Below, one piece after another: positions 38,706-47,110 of a stretch of 64,000 nucleotides of DNA. The position numbers and the translations under genes were made by a program. This stretch comes from QHVT01 sp036399015 (GTDB taxonomy: Bacteria > Acidobacteriota > Thermoanaerobaculia > Gp7-AA8): positions 1 through 64,000 of the forward strand of contig DASWNW010000033.1 of assembly GCA_036399015.1 (NCBI GenBank), in the 5' to 3' direction. Position 1 is the stretch's first letter. Every line of letters begins with the position of its first letter. Below the pieces are notes generated by a model. It saw only the letters and a program-made list of their open reading frames with translations. It had not been told where the DNA came from and did not search any database.

Positions 38706-39613
38706 AATTCAAGGACGAACTCCAGGGAAAAACGATCGAGCTACCGTTCTTCGCCACCATCTACGACTCGGTGAAGACCATCCTCAGCTTTCGCAATGGC
38801 CTGGTTCGCGTGCCGACGCGCAACATCTTCCAACTTCCTCTGGCACTGGCGGGACTGTGGCACGAGGTCGGTGTCGCGCTCTTCTTTGGCTGGTACACGG
38901 AGGAGATCGCCGAGCTCACCCCGGAGACCGACCGCAACGCGTTCCTGGCCGCCTTGGGAGACCACTTTGCGGCCGTGATCGTTTACCTGTACGGCTTCGG
39001 CGGAAACTACGCTTTCTTTCTCTCCATGGCGCATGGTTTCAACGAAATTTACCGGGACGCCGACGAGACGATCCGGCAGTACGCGTACCGTCAGTTTCTC
39101 GTTCGCCTGTACCTCGTTTATGAGCTCGACTGGATGCGAAGCGCCCTCCGGGAGAACGACCGGATCCGGCTGCAGATGCTTTTCCAGCCGCGGACGCTGG
39201 CGAAGTTCCTGTCCACGCAGCTCGAGGCGGAAGTGAACGCCGTCGCGACGCGGTACGACAGCCTGGCGATCCCGGCGCCATATTGGGGCGTGCTCCACCT
39301 CGACGTCACGACGGCCGACTTCACGCTGTTTCACCGCAATCTTTATCTGCCGTTCATCAGTGAGCCGGCACTGACCGATCCCTCGAAATTGAACGTCGCC
39401 CCATTCGAGGAAGGCCTCCTGAAAAACTTCGGGCCGGATGAAGACCTGAATGCCTGGTTTGCGGCACTCGCCTATTACGTCCAAGCCGCCGATCGCGCAG
39501 ACGACATTCCGTATTTCGAGATGATGGCGTCGCTGGGAAAGAGTGCCGCGATCGAGTATCACCGTCGTCAGATGACGGATCGGTCGAATACCACGTCTGC
39601 CGCAAGCGCCTAG
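38615..39613 (+). CDS. C-terminal part of the same large unknown protein (-1 frame)
   Basis: About 332 residues of good coding sequence in the frame one base back from the preceding one, starting VYSGGVQKFLFLADKLVGDF. It could start itself at GTG 38615 but has no ribosome-binding site. The junction is a GTGTGT run (38613-38618); one GT fewer would join the two frames as DRSVYSGG. Helical segments LPLALAGLWHEVGVALFFGW and LGDHFAAVIVYLYGFGGNYA are notable, as is TRNIFQLP. Function not recognised. Either a real frameshift, a phase-variable run or a sequence error. Confidence 0.6.
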   Translation: MYSGGVQKFLFLADKLVGDFAKRLLGRFRVKFKDELQGKTIELPFFATIYDSVKTILSFRNGLVRVPTRNIFQLPLALAGLWHEVGVALFFGWYTEEIAELTPETDRNAFLAALGDHFAAVIVYLYGFGGNYAFFLSMAHGFNEIYRDADETIRQYAYRQFLVRLYLVYELDWMRSALRENDRIRLQMLFQPRTLAKFLSTQLEAEVNAVATRYDSLAIPAPYWGVLHLDVTTADFTLFHRNLYLPFISEPALTDPSKLNVAPFEEGLLKNFGPDEDLNAWFAALAYYVQAADRADDIPYFEMMASLGKSAAIEYHRRQMTDRSNTTSAASA

Positions 39614-39897
39614 TCCACCGTCGCGAACTCCCCCAGCTTCTCCTCGTCCAGCGTCAGCGCCTCGCAGAGGCGGTCGAGGGCGGCGTAGTCGCCGGCGTGC
39701 AGCTCGCGGAAACCGTCGTAGGCCTCGCGGGAGGTCCACCAGTCGAGCGTGACGTAGGAGGTGCCGTCGCGCAGGAGGTCGGTGCGCACGTAGGCGGCGT
39801 CGCGGCGGAAGAGGCGCGCCCAAGTCCCGTCGGCGCCGTAGTGGCGCTCGAACTCGGCGGGACGGGTGGTGGTGAAGCGCCAGATGGCGACGAACAC
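39610..39897 (-). CDS. ABM/Dabb-like small monooxygenase-fold protein
   Basis: A 95-residue ferredoxin-like-fold protein of the antibiotic-biosynthesis-monooxygenase or EthD/Dabb type. The first strand is FVAIWRFTTTRPAEFERHYG, then WARLFRRD and SYVTLDWWTSREAYDGFREL, the usual pair of strands and helix. Such dimers act as heme-degrading or cofactor-free oxygenases, or as ligand binders. The 3' end overlaps the frameshifted gene by 4 bp. A candidate promoter for the opposite gene lies in the divergent gap. Family assignment moderate. Confidence 0.7.
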   Translation of the reverse strand: MFVAIWRFTTTRPAEFERHYGADGTWARLFRRDAAYVRTDLLRDGTSYVTLDWWTSREAYDGFRELHAGDYAALDRLCEALTLDEEKLGEFATVD

Positions 39898-39962
39898 GCG
39901 GCGATCTTATCGCGCGGGGGAAGGGCTTCGTCACCGCCTTCCGCAGTTCCGTCCCATCGCTG

Positions 39963-39991
39963 TTTACGGCTGGACGGGGCGTCCCTAGGAT
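39963..39991 (+). promoter_or_regulatory. candidate promoter for the Gly-rich protein gene
   Basis: TTTACG (39963-39968), a 17-bp spacer and TAGGAT (39986-39991), about 25 bp upstream of the ATG, which has AGGAGG at 40005-40010. Position and spacing fit a sigma-70 promoter. Confidence 0.4.
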
Positions 39992-40014
39992 CGCGGCAAT
40001 CTCCAGGAGGTCCA

Positions 40015-40563
40015 ATGAAAGCGCTCAGGTTTGCAGTGTTGTGCGCCGTCGTCGCGACGGCGGGATATGTCGCCGCGGATGACGGCGGCGGGATCATGGG
40101 TACCGGCACGCGGTCGGGATTGATGGGCAGCGGCGGCAAGGAAGACGGTGGCGGCACAATGGGCACCGGCACCCTCACCGAAAGCAGCTCCGGCGTCGGC
40201 CTGTTCGGCGGCGGCACCGTCGCCAACGCGGACGATGGGCAGGGGCTCCTCGGCGGCGGCACGCGCTCCGGCGACGGCGGGAAGGACGGCGGCGGCGGGA
40301 TGGGTAGCGGTACCCTGACCAGCAGCTCCGGCGGCGGCTGGTTCGGCGGCGGCACCGTGGCCAACGAAGAGGAGGGCGGCGGCGCCATGGGCAGCGGCAC
40401 GCGCTCCGGCGACGGAACCGGCTTTCTCGGCGGCGGCACCGGCAGGGAAGGCGGCGGGGCGCTCGGCAGCGGCGCGCTCACCGAGGTCCGCGACGCCAAC
40501 GGCGGCCGCTTCCTCGTCATCGCCTTCGACGACGGCTCCCTCTTCATCCTCGGAATCGAATAG
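40015..40563 (+). CDS. secreted glycine-rich repeat protein
   Basis: A 182-residue exported protein with signal MKALRFAVLCAVVATAGYVA followed by degenerate Gly-rich repeats: GGGIMGTGTRSG, GGGTMGTGTLTES, LFGGGTVANADD, LLGGGTRSGDG, GGGMGSGTLTSSS, GGGAMGSGTRSGDG. The tail is FLVIAFDDGSLFILGIE, a beta hairpin. Repeat spacing is about 20-25 residues with a GGG(T/M)xG core, suggesting a beta-helix or glycine-sheet fold. No known family. It is upstream of, and co-directional with, metal-efflux genes, but nothing in the sequence shows metal binding. Confidence 0.7.
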   Translation: MKALRFAVLCAVVATAGYVAADDGGGIMGTGTRSGLMGSGGKEDGGGTMGTGTLTESSSGVGLFGGGTVANADDGQGLLGGGTRSGDGGKDGGGGMGSGTLTSSSGGGWFGGGTVANEEEGGGAMGSGTRSGDGTGFLGGGTGREGGGALGSGALTEVRDANGGRFLVIAFDDGSLFILGIE

Positions 40564-40591
40564 GCGTCCTGATGCGTTGCCCGATGCTGAC

Positions 40592-40948
40592 GTGAGCTCC
40601 CTCAGCACAGCAACGCGCAGAACCCGGGCCGGCATCCTGATGCTCGCGGCGTTCTTCGTGCTCGCCGCGGGCATCGTCCCCGCCTGCGGGTCGTTCTGCT
40701 GCGCGCGCGAGGCCGCGGACAGCATGCACGCGGCGATGCCCTGCTGCGAGTCGCAGCCGAAGCTCGAGCGCGCGCAGGTCCTGCGCATGCCGCAGGCGAC
40801 GTCGGTGAGCCTCCCCGCCGCGCACGTGGCGGCGCCGGTGACCGCGCCCGCATCGCCGCCCGCACGCGCGCTCACCCTCGCCGCGTTGCCGGGCATGCAC
40901 GAGCCCTCTCCTCCCCTCTTCCTCCGGAACGCGCAGCTCCTCATCTGA
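40592..40948 (+). CDS. small Cys-containing membrane or secreted protein
   Basis: A protein of about 118 residues with a hydrophobic stretch GILMLAAFFVLAAGIVPACG and then Cys-rich GSFCCAREAADSMHAAMPCCESQ with Met and His, a composition typical of copper/silver-associated proteins. It precedes a TolC/adaptor/RND operon by 41 bp, which supports a metal link. The GTG start is uncertain; ATG 40640 within the hydrophobic stretch is another choice. The family is not recognised. Confidence 0.55.
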   Translation: MSSLSTATRRTRAGILMLAAFFVLAAGIVPACGSFCCAREAADSMHAAMPCCESQPKLERAQVLRMPQATSVSLPAAHVAAPVTAPASPPARALTLAALPGMHEPSPPLFLRNAQLLI

Positions 40949-40989
40949 TCCCGCCTCCCCCTCTCTGCTTCACGGGGACCGGAGGTTGG

Positions 40990-42207
40990 ATGAAACGCAT
41001 TTTTCTGTTGCTGCTGATTGCGCGGCCGCTGTTCGCAATCGATTTTCATGACCCGCGTGCGCTGGTGGCGGAGGCGCTGGAGAAGCATCCCGCGCTGACC
41101 CGCCTGCGCGCCGAGGCGGCGGCGGCGCGGGAGCGGGTGGCGCCGTCGGACGCGCTGCCGAACCCGATGCTGATGTCGGGCGTGCAGAACAAGCAGATCG
41201 ATTTGCGCGACGACGAGATGATGACCATGTACATGGTCGGGGCGTCGCAGCGGCTGGTTCGGCGGGAGAAGCGGGAGGCGCGGCGCGAGGCGGCGGAGCT
41301 GGCCGTGCGCGCCGCGGAGCAGCAGCTCGACGCCGCGCGCGCCGCGATCGAGCGCGACGTGCTGCTGGCCTGGTACGACGTCGCCGCCGCCGACGCGCAG
41401 CTCGCCAGCGCCGCGCAGGTGCGCGAGATGACGGAGGCGGTCGTGGCCGCGGCGCGCGTGCGCTACGAGGTCGGCAACGCGCTGCAGGCGGAGGTCATCC
41501 GCGCCCAACTGCAGGGGAGCGATCTGGAGCACGAGATCCTCCGGCTCCGCGGCGTGCGCCGCACCGCGCTGGCGCGCCTCCTTCCGCTGCTCGAATTGCC
41601 GCTGGCCACCGAGGTGCCGCCCCTGACCATCCCCGAAGGGAGCGAAGCGCTGACGGTGTCGCAAACGACCACCCCGCCCGACGATCACCCGGCGCTGCTG
41701 GCGTTGGAGGCGGAGGTGGCGATGGCGGAGTCGGAGATCCGGCTGGCGGAGCTCGAGGGGAGGCCGGACGTCGACCTCGAGGCGCAGTACGGCCACCGCC
41801 GCACCGAGCGGGACATGTTCAGCGTCACCGCGCGCATCGAGCTGCCGCTGCGCCTGAAGCAGACCGTGGAGCCGCGCGTGCGGGAGGCGATCCTCCGCCG
41901 CGACGCCGCGACGGCGCGCATCGCGGAGCTGCGGCGCGCGCTGACGCAAGCACTCGCCGAGGCGGTCGCCGCGCACGACGACGCCACGAGCCAGCTTCGC
42001 TTCCATCACGAGGTGCTGGTGCCGCAGGCGCAGCTCGCGTTCGAGTCGACGCTGGCGGCGTACGAGACCGGCAGGACCTCCTTCGAGTCGATCCTCGAGA
42101 CGCAGGCCGGCTACCTCCGCCTCCGCCTCCAGTACTACGAGCTCCTCGCCCGCCACGCGCAGGCGATCGTCACCTACGACGCGCTGCGCAAAGGAGCGAC
42201 CGAATGA
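40990..42207 (+). CDS. TolC-family outer-membrane efflux protein (CusC/CzcC-like)
   Basis: A 405-residue exported outer-membrane channel. A short hydrophobic signal (MKRIFLLLLIARPLFA) precedes the two-repeat TolC arrangement. Each half has long helices (EALEKHPALTRLRAEAAAAR; ALEAEVAMAESEIRLAELEG) and beta strands around PNPMLMSGV and DLEAQYGH. It would form the outer-membrane exit of the RND pump encoded just downstream. Its stop overlaps the adaptor start (ATGA). Family secure, metal specificity inferred from the adaptor and pump. Confidence 0.92.
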   Translation: MKRIFLLLLIARPLFAIDFHDPRALVAEALEKHPALTRLRAEAAAARERVAPSDALPNPMLMSGVQNKQIDLRDDEMMTMYMVGASQRLVRREKREARREAAELAVRAAEQQLDAARAAIERDVLLAWYDVAAADAQLASAAQVREMTEAVVAAARVRYEVGNALQAEVIRAQLQGSDLEHEILRLRGVRRTALARLLPLLELPLATEVPPLTIPEGSEALTVSQTTTPPDDHPALLALEAEVAMAESEIRLAELEGRPDVDLEAQYGHRRTERDMFSVTARIELPLRLKQTVEPRVREAILRRDAATARIAELRRALTQALAEAVAAHDDATSQLRFHHEVLVPQAQLAFESTLAAYETGRTSFESILETQAGYLRLRLQYYELLARHAQAIVTYDALRKGATE

Positions 42208-43451
42208 AACGGATGACGTTCGTGCTGATGATCGCGGCCGCGCTCCTGCCGGCCGCCTGCAACGAGCAAAAAGCGCCGGTCGCAACGGCGACGCAGGTCG
42301 AGAAGGCGCCCGACCTCTACCTCTGTCCGATGCATCCCACGGTGAGGCAGGACAAGCCGGGGAGCTGCCCCATCTGCGGCATGGCGCTCGTGAAGCAGGC
42401 TGCCGCGGCCGACCACTCCGCGCACGCGGGCGAGCAGGTCGCGGGGGTGGCGCTCTCGCCGGAGCAGCGGGTGACGGGCAACGTGAAGACGGTGCGCGTG
42501 GCGCTCGACACCCACACCGGCGAGCTCGTGACCACCGGCCGTGTGACGTTCGACGAGCGGCGCGTGGCGCAGGTCACCGCCTACGCCGGCGGACGCATCG
42601 AGAAGCTCTTCGCGAACTTCATCGGCGACGCCGTGCGGCGCGGCGAGGCGGTGGCCACGATCTACTCCCCCGACCTCTACGCGACGCAGCAGGAGTATTT
42701 GCTCGCGCTGGAGAACCGCGGCCGGATGCAGCGCGCCGGGTTCGAGTCGGCGCGCAATGCGTCGCAGGACCTCGTCGACTCGACGCGCCAGCGGCTGCTC
42801 CTCTCCGGCATGACCGCCGGGCAGGTGTCGACGCTCGAGCGGACGCGCAAGCCGATCTACGCGACGACAGTGATCTCGCCCGTCTCGGGCGTCGTGACGA
42901 AGAAGCTCGCCCTCCCGCAGCAGTACGTGCAGCAGGGGCAGCCGCTGCTGGAGGTCGCCGACCTCTCGCGAGTGTGGGTGGAGGCGGACGTCTACGAGCA
43001 GCAGTTGCCGAGCGTGAAGGTCGGCGACCGGGTGGAGATCCAGGCGGCGGCGGTCCCGGGGCGGACGTTCAACGGCACCGTCGCCTTCATCGTGCCGGTC
43101 ATCGAGGGGGCCACGCGCACCGCGCGCGTGCGCGTCGACCTCCCGAACCCCAGCCTCGCCCTCAAGCCGGACATGTACGTGAACGTGCGCATCATCGGCG
43201 CCCCCGCGCCGGCGCACATCATGGTGCCGGCCAGCGCGGTGGTGGACCGGGGGCAGTCGCAGTTCGTCTGGGTGGAGGCGGGGCCGGGCAAGTACGAGCC
43301 GCGGCAGGTCACGACCGGCGGCCGTCACGGCGACGCGATCGTGATCGAGTCGGGGATCAGCGCTGGCGACAACGTCGTGGTGGAGGGCGGGTTTCTGCTG
43401 GACAGCGAAGCGCGGTTGAGAGGTGCGAGCAGTGATCGCCCGCATCATTGA
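42204..43451 (+). CDS. RND efflux adaptor with heavy-metal-binding domain (CusB-like)
   Basis: A 415-residue periplasmic membrane-fusion lipoprotein (signal AAALLPAACNEQ, lipobox PAAC). An N-terminal heavy-metal-binding module reads YLCPMHPTVRQDKPGSCPIC, then GMALV, as in CusB/CzcB-type adaptors. Barrel-sandwich and hairpin sections follow (TAYAGGRIEKLFANFIGDAV; ATIYSPDLYATQQEYL), then the beta-barrel and membrane-proximal parts (FNGTVAFIVPVIEGATRTAR). It links the RND pump and TolC channel and may hand over Cu/Ag ions through the Cys/Met module. It overlaps both neighbouring genes. Confidence 0.93.
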   Translation: MKRMTFVLMIAAALLPAACNEQKAPVATATQVEKAPDLYLCPMHPTVRQDKPGSCPICGMALVKQAAAADHSAHAGEQVAGVALSPEQRVTGNVKTVRVALDTHTGELVTTGRVTFDERRVAQVTAYAGGRIEKLFANFIGDAVRRGEAVATIYSPDLYATQQEYLLALENRGRMQRAGFESARNASQDLVDSTRQRLLLSGMTAGQVSTLERTRKPIYATTVISPVSGVVTKKLALPQQYVQQGQPLLEVADLSRVWVEADVYEQQLPSVKVGDRVEIQAAAVPGRTFNGTVAFIVPVIEGATRTARVRVDLPNPSLALKPDMYVNVRIIGAPAPAHIMVPASAVVDRGQSQFVWVEAGPGKYEPRQVTTGGRHGDAIVIESGISAGDNVVVEGGFLLDSEARLRGASSDRPHH

Positions 43452-46400
43452 GCTCTCCGCCCGCCACCGCTTCATCGTCCTCCTCCTCTACGCCATCGTG
43501 ATCGGCGCCGGGGTGTGGGCGACGCTGCGCACGCCGCTCGACGCGATCCCCGACATCTCCGACAACCAGGTCATCGTCTATGTCGACTGGCCGGGGCGCT
43601 CGCCGCAGCTCGTCGAGGACCAGGTCACCTATCCGCTCGCGTCGAACCTGCAGGGGCTGCCGAACCTGAAGGCGGTGCGGGCGACGTCGATGTTCGGCTT
43701 CTCCCTCGTCTACGTCATCTTCGACGACGACGTCGACATCTACTGGGCGCGCACGCGCGTGCTGGAGCGGCTGAACTACGTCTCCGGCCTCCTGCCGGCC
43801 GGCGTCACGCCGCGCCTCGGGCCGGAGGGGACGGGCGTCGGCCACGTCTACTGGTACACGCTGCAGTCGAAGACGCACGACCTGGGGCAGCTCCGCTCGA
43901 TCCAGGACTGGTATCTGAAGCTCGGCCTGCAATCAGTCGACGGTGTGGCCGAGGTGGCGAGCGTCGGCGGGTTCGTCAAGCAGTACCAGGTCAATCTCGA
44001 CCCGATCAAGCTCGCGGCACGCAACGTCTCGCTGGACACGGTGGTGGAGGCGGTGCGCCGCTCGAACAACGACGTCGGCGGGCGGCTGATCCAGGTCGGC
44101 GAGAGCGAGTACATCGTGCGCGGCATCGGCTACATCCGCCGCGTCTCCGACCTCGAGAGCATCGTCGTCGACGCGCCGAACGGGACGCCGATCTACCTGT
44201 CGTCGCTGGGGACGGTGCAGCTCGGGACGGAGCTGCGCCGCGGCCTCCTCGAGGAGAACGGCAACGGCGAGGTGGTCGGCGGGATCATCGTGGCTCGCTA
44301 CGGCGAGAACGCGAAGGCGGTCATCGACCGGGTGAAGTCGCGGCTCGAGGAGCTGAAGAAGGGGCTGCCGCCCGGCGTCACCATCCGCACCGCGTACGAC
44401 CGCTCGGAGCTGATCGAGCGCGCCGTCGACACGCTGCAGGAGGCGCTCACCGAGGAGGCGATCATCGTCTCGCTGGTGGTGGTGATCTTCCTTCTCCATG
44501 CGGGGAGCGTAATCACGGTGCTGGTGGCGCTGCCGCTGTCGGCGCTGATCAGCTTCATCCTCATGAAGTACTTCGGGATCACCTCGAACATCATGTCCCT
44601 CGGCGGCGTCGCCCTGGCGATCGGGGAGATCGTCGACGCGTCGATCGTGATGGTGGAGAACGCGTATCGGCAACTTGCCGAGTTGCGTGTTGCGAGTGGC
44701 GAGTTGCCCGGGCGTTCTCGTTCAGGCGATGAGGTGCGGGTAACGCGCAACGCGCAACTCGCCACGATCATCGCGTCCGCGCAACAGGTCGGCCCCGCCA
44801 TCTTCGGGTCGCTGCTGGTCATGATCGCCTCCTTCCTGCCGGTGTTCCTGCTCACCGGGCGTGAGGGGAAGCTCTTCACGCCGCTCGCGTACACGAAGAC
44901 CTTCGCCATGGTCGGGGCGTCGGTGCTGGCGATCACGCTCGTGCCGGTGCTGATGACGTGGCTGATGCGGGGGCGGATGCGCTCGGAGGAGGAGAATCCG
45001 GTCAGCCGCTTCTTCACCCGCGCGTACGAGCCGTTCCTGCGGTGGTCGCTGCGCTATGGCAAGACGATGCTGGTGCTGAACCTGATCGCGCTGGCGATCG
45101 CCATTCCTCTCATGGTCTCGCTGGGGCGGGAGTTCATGCCGCCGCTCGACGAGGGGTCGCTGCTCTACATGCCGGTGACGATGCCGGCCATCAACATCAC
45201 CGAGGCGCGGCGGATCATTCAGGTGCAGGACCGGATCATCGCCGAGCATCCCGCGGTCGACTACGTCCTCGGCAAGGTGGGGCGCGCCGAGACAGCGACC
45301 GACCCGGCGCCGGTGTCGATGTTCGAGACCATCATCGAGCTGAAACCGAAAGACGAGTGGCCCGCCGGGATGACGAAGGACGACATCATCCAGGAGCTCG
45401 ACGCGAAGCTGAAGATCGCCGGCGTCACGAACGGCTGGACGCAGCCGATCATCAACCGCATCGACATGCTCAACACCGGCGTGCGCACACAGCTCGGCGT
45501 GAAGATCTTCGGCCCCGACCTCGGCACGCTCGAACAGCTCGGCCTGAAGGCGGAGGCGATCCTGCGCAACGTGCCGGGGGCGGCCGACCTGTACACGGAG
45601 CGCATCTCCGGCGGCCAGTACATCGACATCGACGTCGACCGCGACGCGATCGCCCGCTACGGCATCCCGGTGGGGGTGGTGCTCGACGCGATCGAGACCG
45701 CCATCGGCGGCATGAACGTCACCACGACCGTCGAGGGGCGGGCGCGCTATCCGGTGCAGGTGCGCTATCTCCCCGACTACCGCGACGACATCAACTCGCT
45801 GGAGAACATGCTCATCTCCGTGCCGGGGCGGCAGTTGCCGCTCGGGCAGCTCGCCCGGATCACGGCCAGCCGCGGACCGGCCATGGTGAACTCGGAGAAC
45901 GGGCAGTTGCGGGCGCTCGTGCAGCTCAACGTGCGGGGGCGCGACATGGGCTCGTTCGTCGACGAGGCGAAGGCGGCGCTCGACCGCGAGCTGCAGATCC
46001 CGGCCGGCTACTCGCTCGCCTTCTCCGGCCAGTACGAGGACCAGATCCACGCGCGCAAGCGGCTGCAGGTGGTGGTGCCGCTGGTGCTGGCGATCATCTT
46101 CGTCATCCTCTACTTCACCTTCCATTCGGCGGTGGAGGCGTCGCTGGTCATGCTGTCGGTGCCGTTCGCGCTGATCGGCGGCCTCTACCTGATGGCGCTG
46201 TACCGCTTCAACTGGTCGGTGGCGGTGTGGGTCGGCTTCATCGCGCTGTACGGCGTGGCGGTGCAGACGGGCGTGGTGATGGTGGTCTACCTGCAGGAGG
46301 CGCTGGACCGGCGGCTGGCGCGCGGCGAGGTCACCGAGGAGGCGGTCTTCGATGCTACGGTCGAGGGGGCGCTGCTGCGCGTACGGCCGAAGATCATGAC

Positions 46401-46599
46401 CGTGGCCACGACGGTGATCGGACTCCTGCCGCTGCTCTGGGCCACCGGCGCCGGGTCGGACGTGATGAAGCCGATTGCGGTTCCGCTCATCGGCGGGATG
46501 GTTACGTCGACGATCCATGTTCTTCTCGTGACGCCGGTCATTTTCCTGATGATGAAACGGCATGACCTGCGCCGCGGACGCCTGAAAGGACACTCATGA
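43432..46599 (+). CDS. heavy-metal RND efflux pump (CusA/CzcA-like)
   Basis: A 1055-residue inner-membrane proton/metal antiporter with 12 predicted helices in two repeats. The proton-relay/TM4 motif LGGVALAIGEIVDASIVMVE and FMPPLDEGSLLYMPVT are typical of CusA/CzcA. The GTG at 43432 gives the usual MIARIIELSARHRF; GTG 43423 would add three residues. Loops GRDMGSFVDEAKAALDRELQ and PVSMFETIIELKPKDEWPAG are standard. A word-type repeat lies in frame in the loop after TM4. It overlaps the adaptor gene by 20 bp and the DUF3347 gene by 4 bp. Cu/Ag is more likely than Zn/Co/Cd from the accessory proteins (inference). Confidence 0.93.
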   Translation: MIARIIELSARHRFIVLLLYAIVIGAGVWATLRTPLDAIPDISDNQVIVYVDWPGRSPQLVEDQVTYPLASNLQGLPNLKAVRATSMFGFSLVYVIFDDDVDIYWARTRVLERLNYVSGLLPAGVTPRLGPEGTGVGHVYWYTLQSKTHDLGQLRSIQDWYLKLGLQSVDGVAEVASVGGFVKQYQVNLDPIKLAARNVSLDTVVEAVRRSNNDVGGRLIQVGESEYIVRGIGYIRRVSDLESIVVDAPNGTPIYLSSLGTVQLGTELRRGLLEENGNGEVVGGIIVARYGENAKAVIDRVKSRLEELKKGLPPGVTIRTAYDRSELIERAVDTLQEALTEEAIIVSLVVVIFLLHAGSVITVLVALPLSALISFILMKYFGITSNIMSLGGVALAIGEIVDASIVMVENAYRQLAELRVASGELPGRSRSGDEVRVTRNAQLATIIASAQQVGPAIFGSLLVMIASFLPVFLLTGREGKLFTPLAYTKTFAMVGASVLAITLVPVLMTWLMRGRMRSEEENPVSRFFTRAYEPFLRWSLRYGKTMLVLNLIALAIAIPLMVSLGREFMPPLDEGSLLYMPVTMPAINITEARRIIQVQDRIIAEHPAVDYVLGKVGRAETATDPAPVSMFETIIELKPKDEWPAGMTKDDIIQELDAKLKIAGVTNGWTQPIINRIDMLNTGVRTQLGVKIFGPDLGTLEQLGLKAEAILRNVPGAADLYTERISGGQYIDIDVDRDAIARYGIPVGVVLDAIETAIGGMNVTTTVEGRARYPVQVRYLPDYRDDINSLENMLISVPGRQLPLGQLARITASRGPAMVNSENGQLRALVQLNVRGRDMGSFVDEAKAALDRELQIPAGYSLAFSGQYEDQIHARKRLQVVVPLVLAIIFVILYFTFHSAVEASLVMLSVPFALIGGLYLMALYRFNWSVAVWVGFIALYGVAVQTGVVMVVYLQEALDRRLARGEVTEEAVFDATVEGALLRVRPKIMTVATTVIGLLPLLWATGAGSDVMKPIAVPLIGGMVTSTIHVLLVTPVIFLMMKRHDLRRGRLKGHS
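44680..44760. repeat. in-frame word-type inverted repeat (GTTGCG family) inside the RND pump gene
   Basis: GAGTTGCGTGTTGCG (44680-44694) and CGCAACGCGCAACTC (44746-44760) are complementary at 14 of 15 positions across a 51-bp spacer. They encode ELRVASGELPG and TRNAQLA in the loop joining TM4 to the next helix, a position that is variable in length in this family. The reading frame is intact. Confidence 0.8.
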
Positions 46600-47006
46600 A
46601 ACGCACTCTCTTCGCACTCGCTCTCACCCTCGCGCTGCCGGCCCTGGCAGGGAACGCCCCGCTCTTCACCCGCTACGAGGCGGTGCGGCAGGGCTTCCTG
46701 AAGACCTCGCTGAAGGACGTGCAGGCGAACGCGAAGGCGCTGGCCGCCGATGCCCGGAAGGCGAAGCAGGAGGAGCTGGCGAAGCAGGCCGACGCGGTGG
46801 CGAAGAGCGCCGACATCGAAAAGGCGCGCGTGGCGTTCGCCACGCTGTCGGACTCGATGATCGAGCTGCAGGCGAAGACCGAAGGGGCGCGTCCGGCGGT
46901 GTATTCCTGCCCGATGGTGCGCAAGTCGTGGCTGCAGCCGAAGGGGCAGGTCGGCAACCCGTACGACTCCGCGATGGTGATGTGCGGCGCGCTGAAGCGG
47001 GAGTGA
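46596..47006 (+). CDS. DUF3347-type periplasmic protein
   Basis: A 136-residue exported protein (signal MKRTLFALALTLALPALAG). The helical region (DVQANAKALAADARKAKQEE) and C-terminal CPMVRKSWLQPKGQVGNPYD, then MCGALKRE, match the DUF3347 family, whose C-terminus carries Cys and Met residues for metal binding. Its ATG overlaps the pump stop, so it is a co-expressed accessory metal chaperone or sensor (inference). Length is shorter than some members, which carry a second domain. Confidence 0.78.
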   Translation: MKRTLFALALTLALPALAGNAPLFTRYEAVRQGFLKTSLKDVQANAKALAADARKAKQEELAKQADAVAKSADIEKARVAFATLSDSMIELQAKTEGARPAVYSCPMVRKSWLQPKGQVGNPYDSAMVMCGALKRE

Positions 47007-47110
47007 CGCGCCGCCGCCGGTCCCTGCGGCGCCGCCGCTGACACCGCGCCACAGGAGCGTTCGTAATCCGTAACTCCGCGTCCGAGGGCGGGCGCGCTAC
47101 CGTCGCGGCA

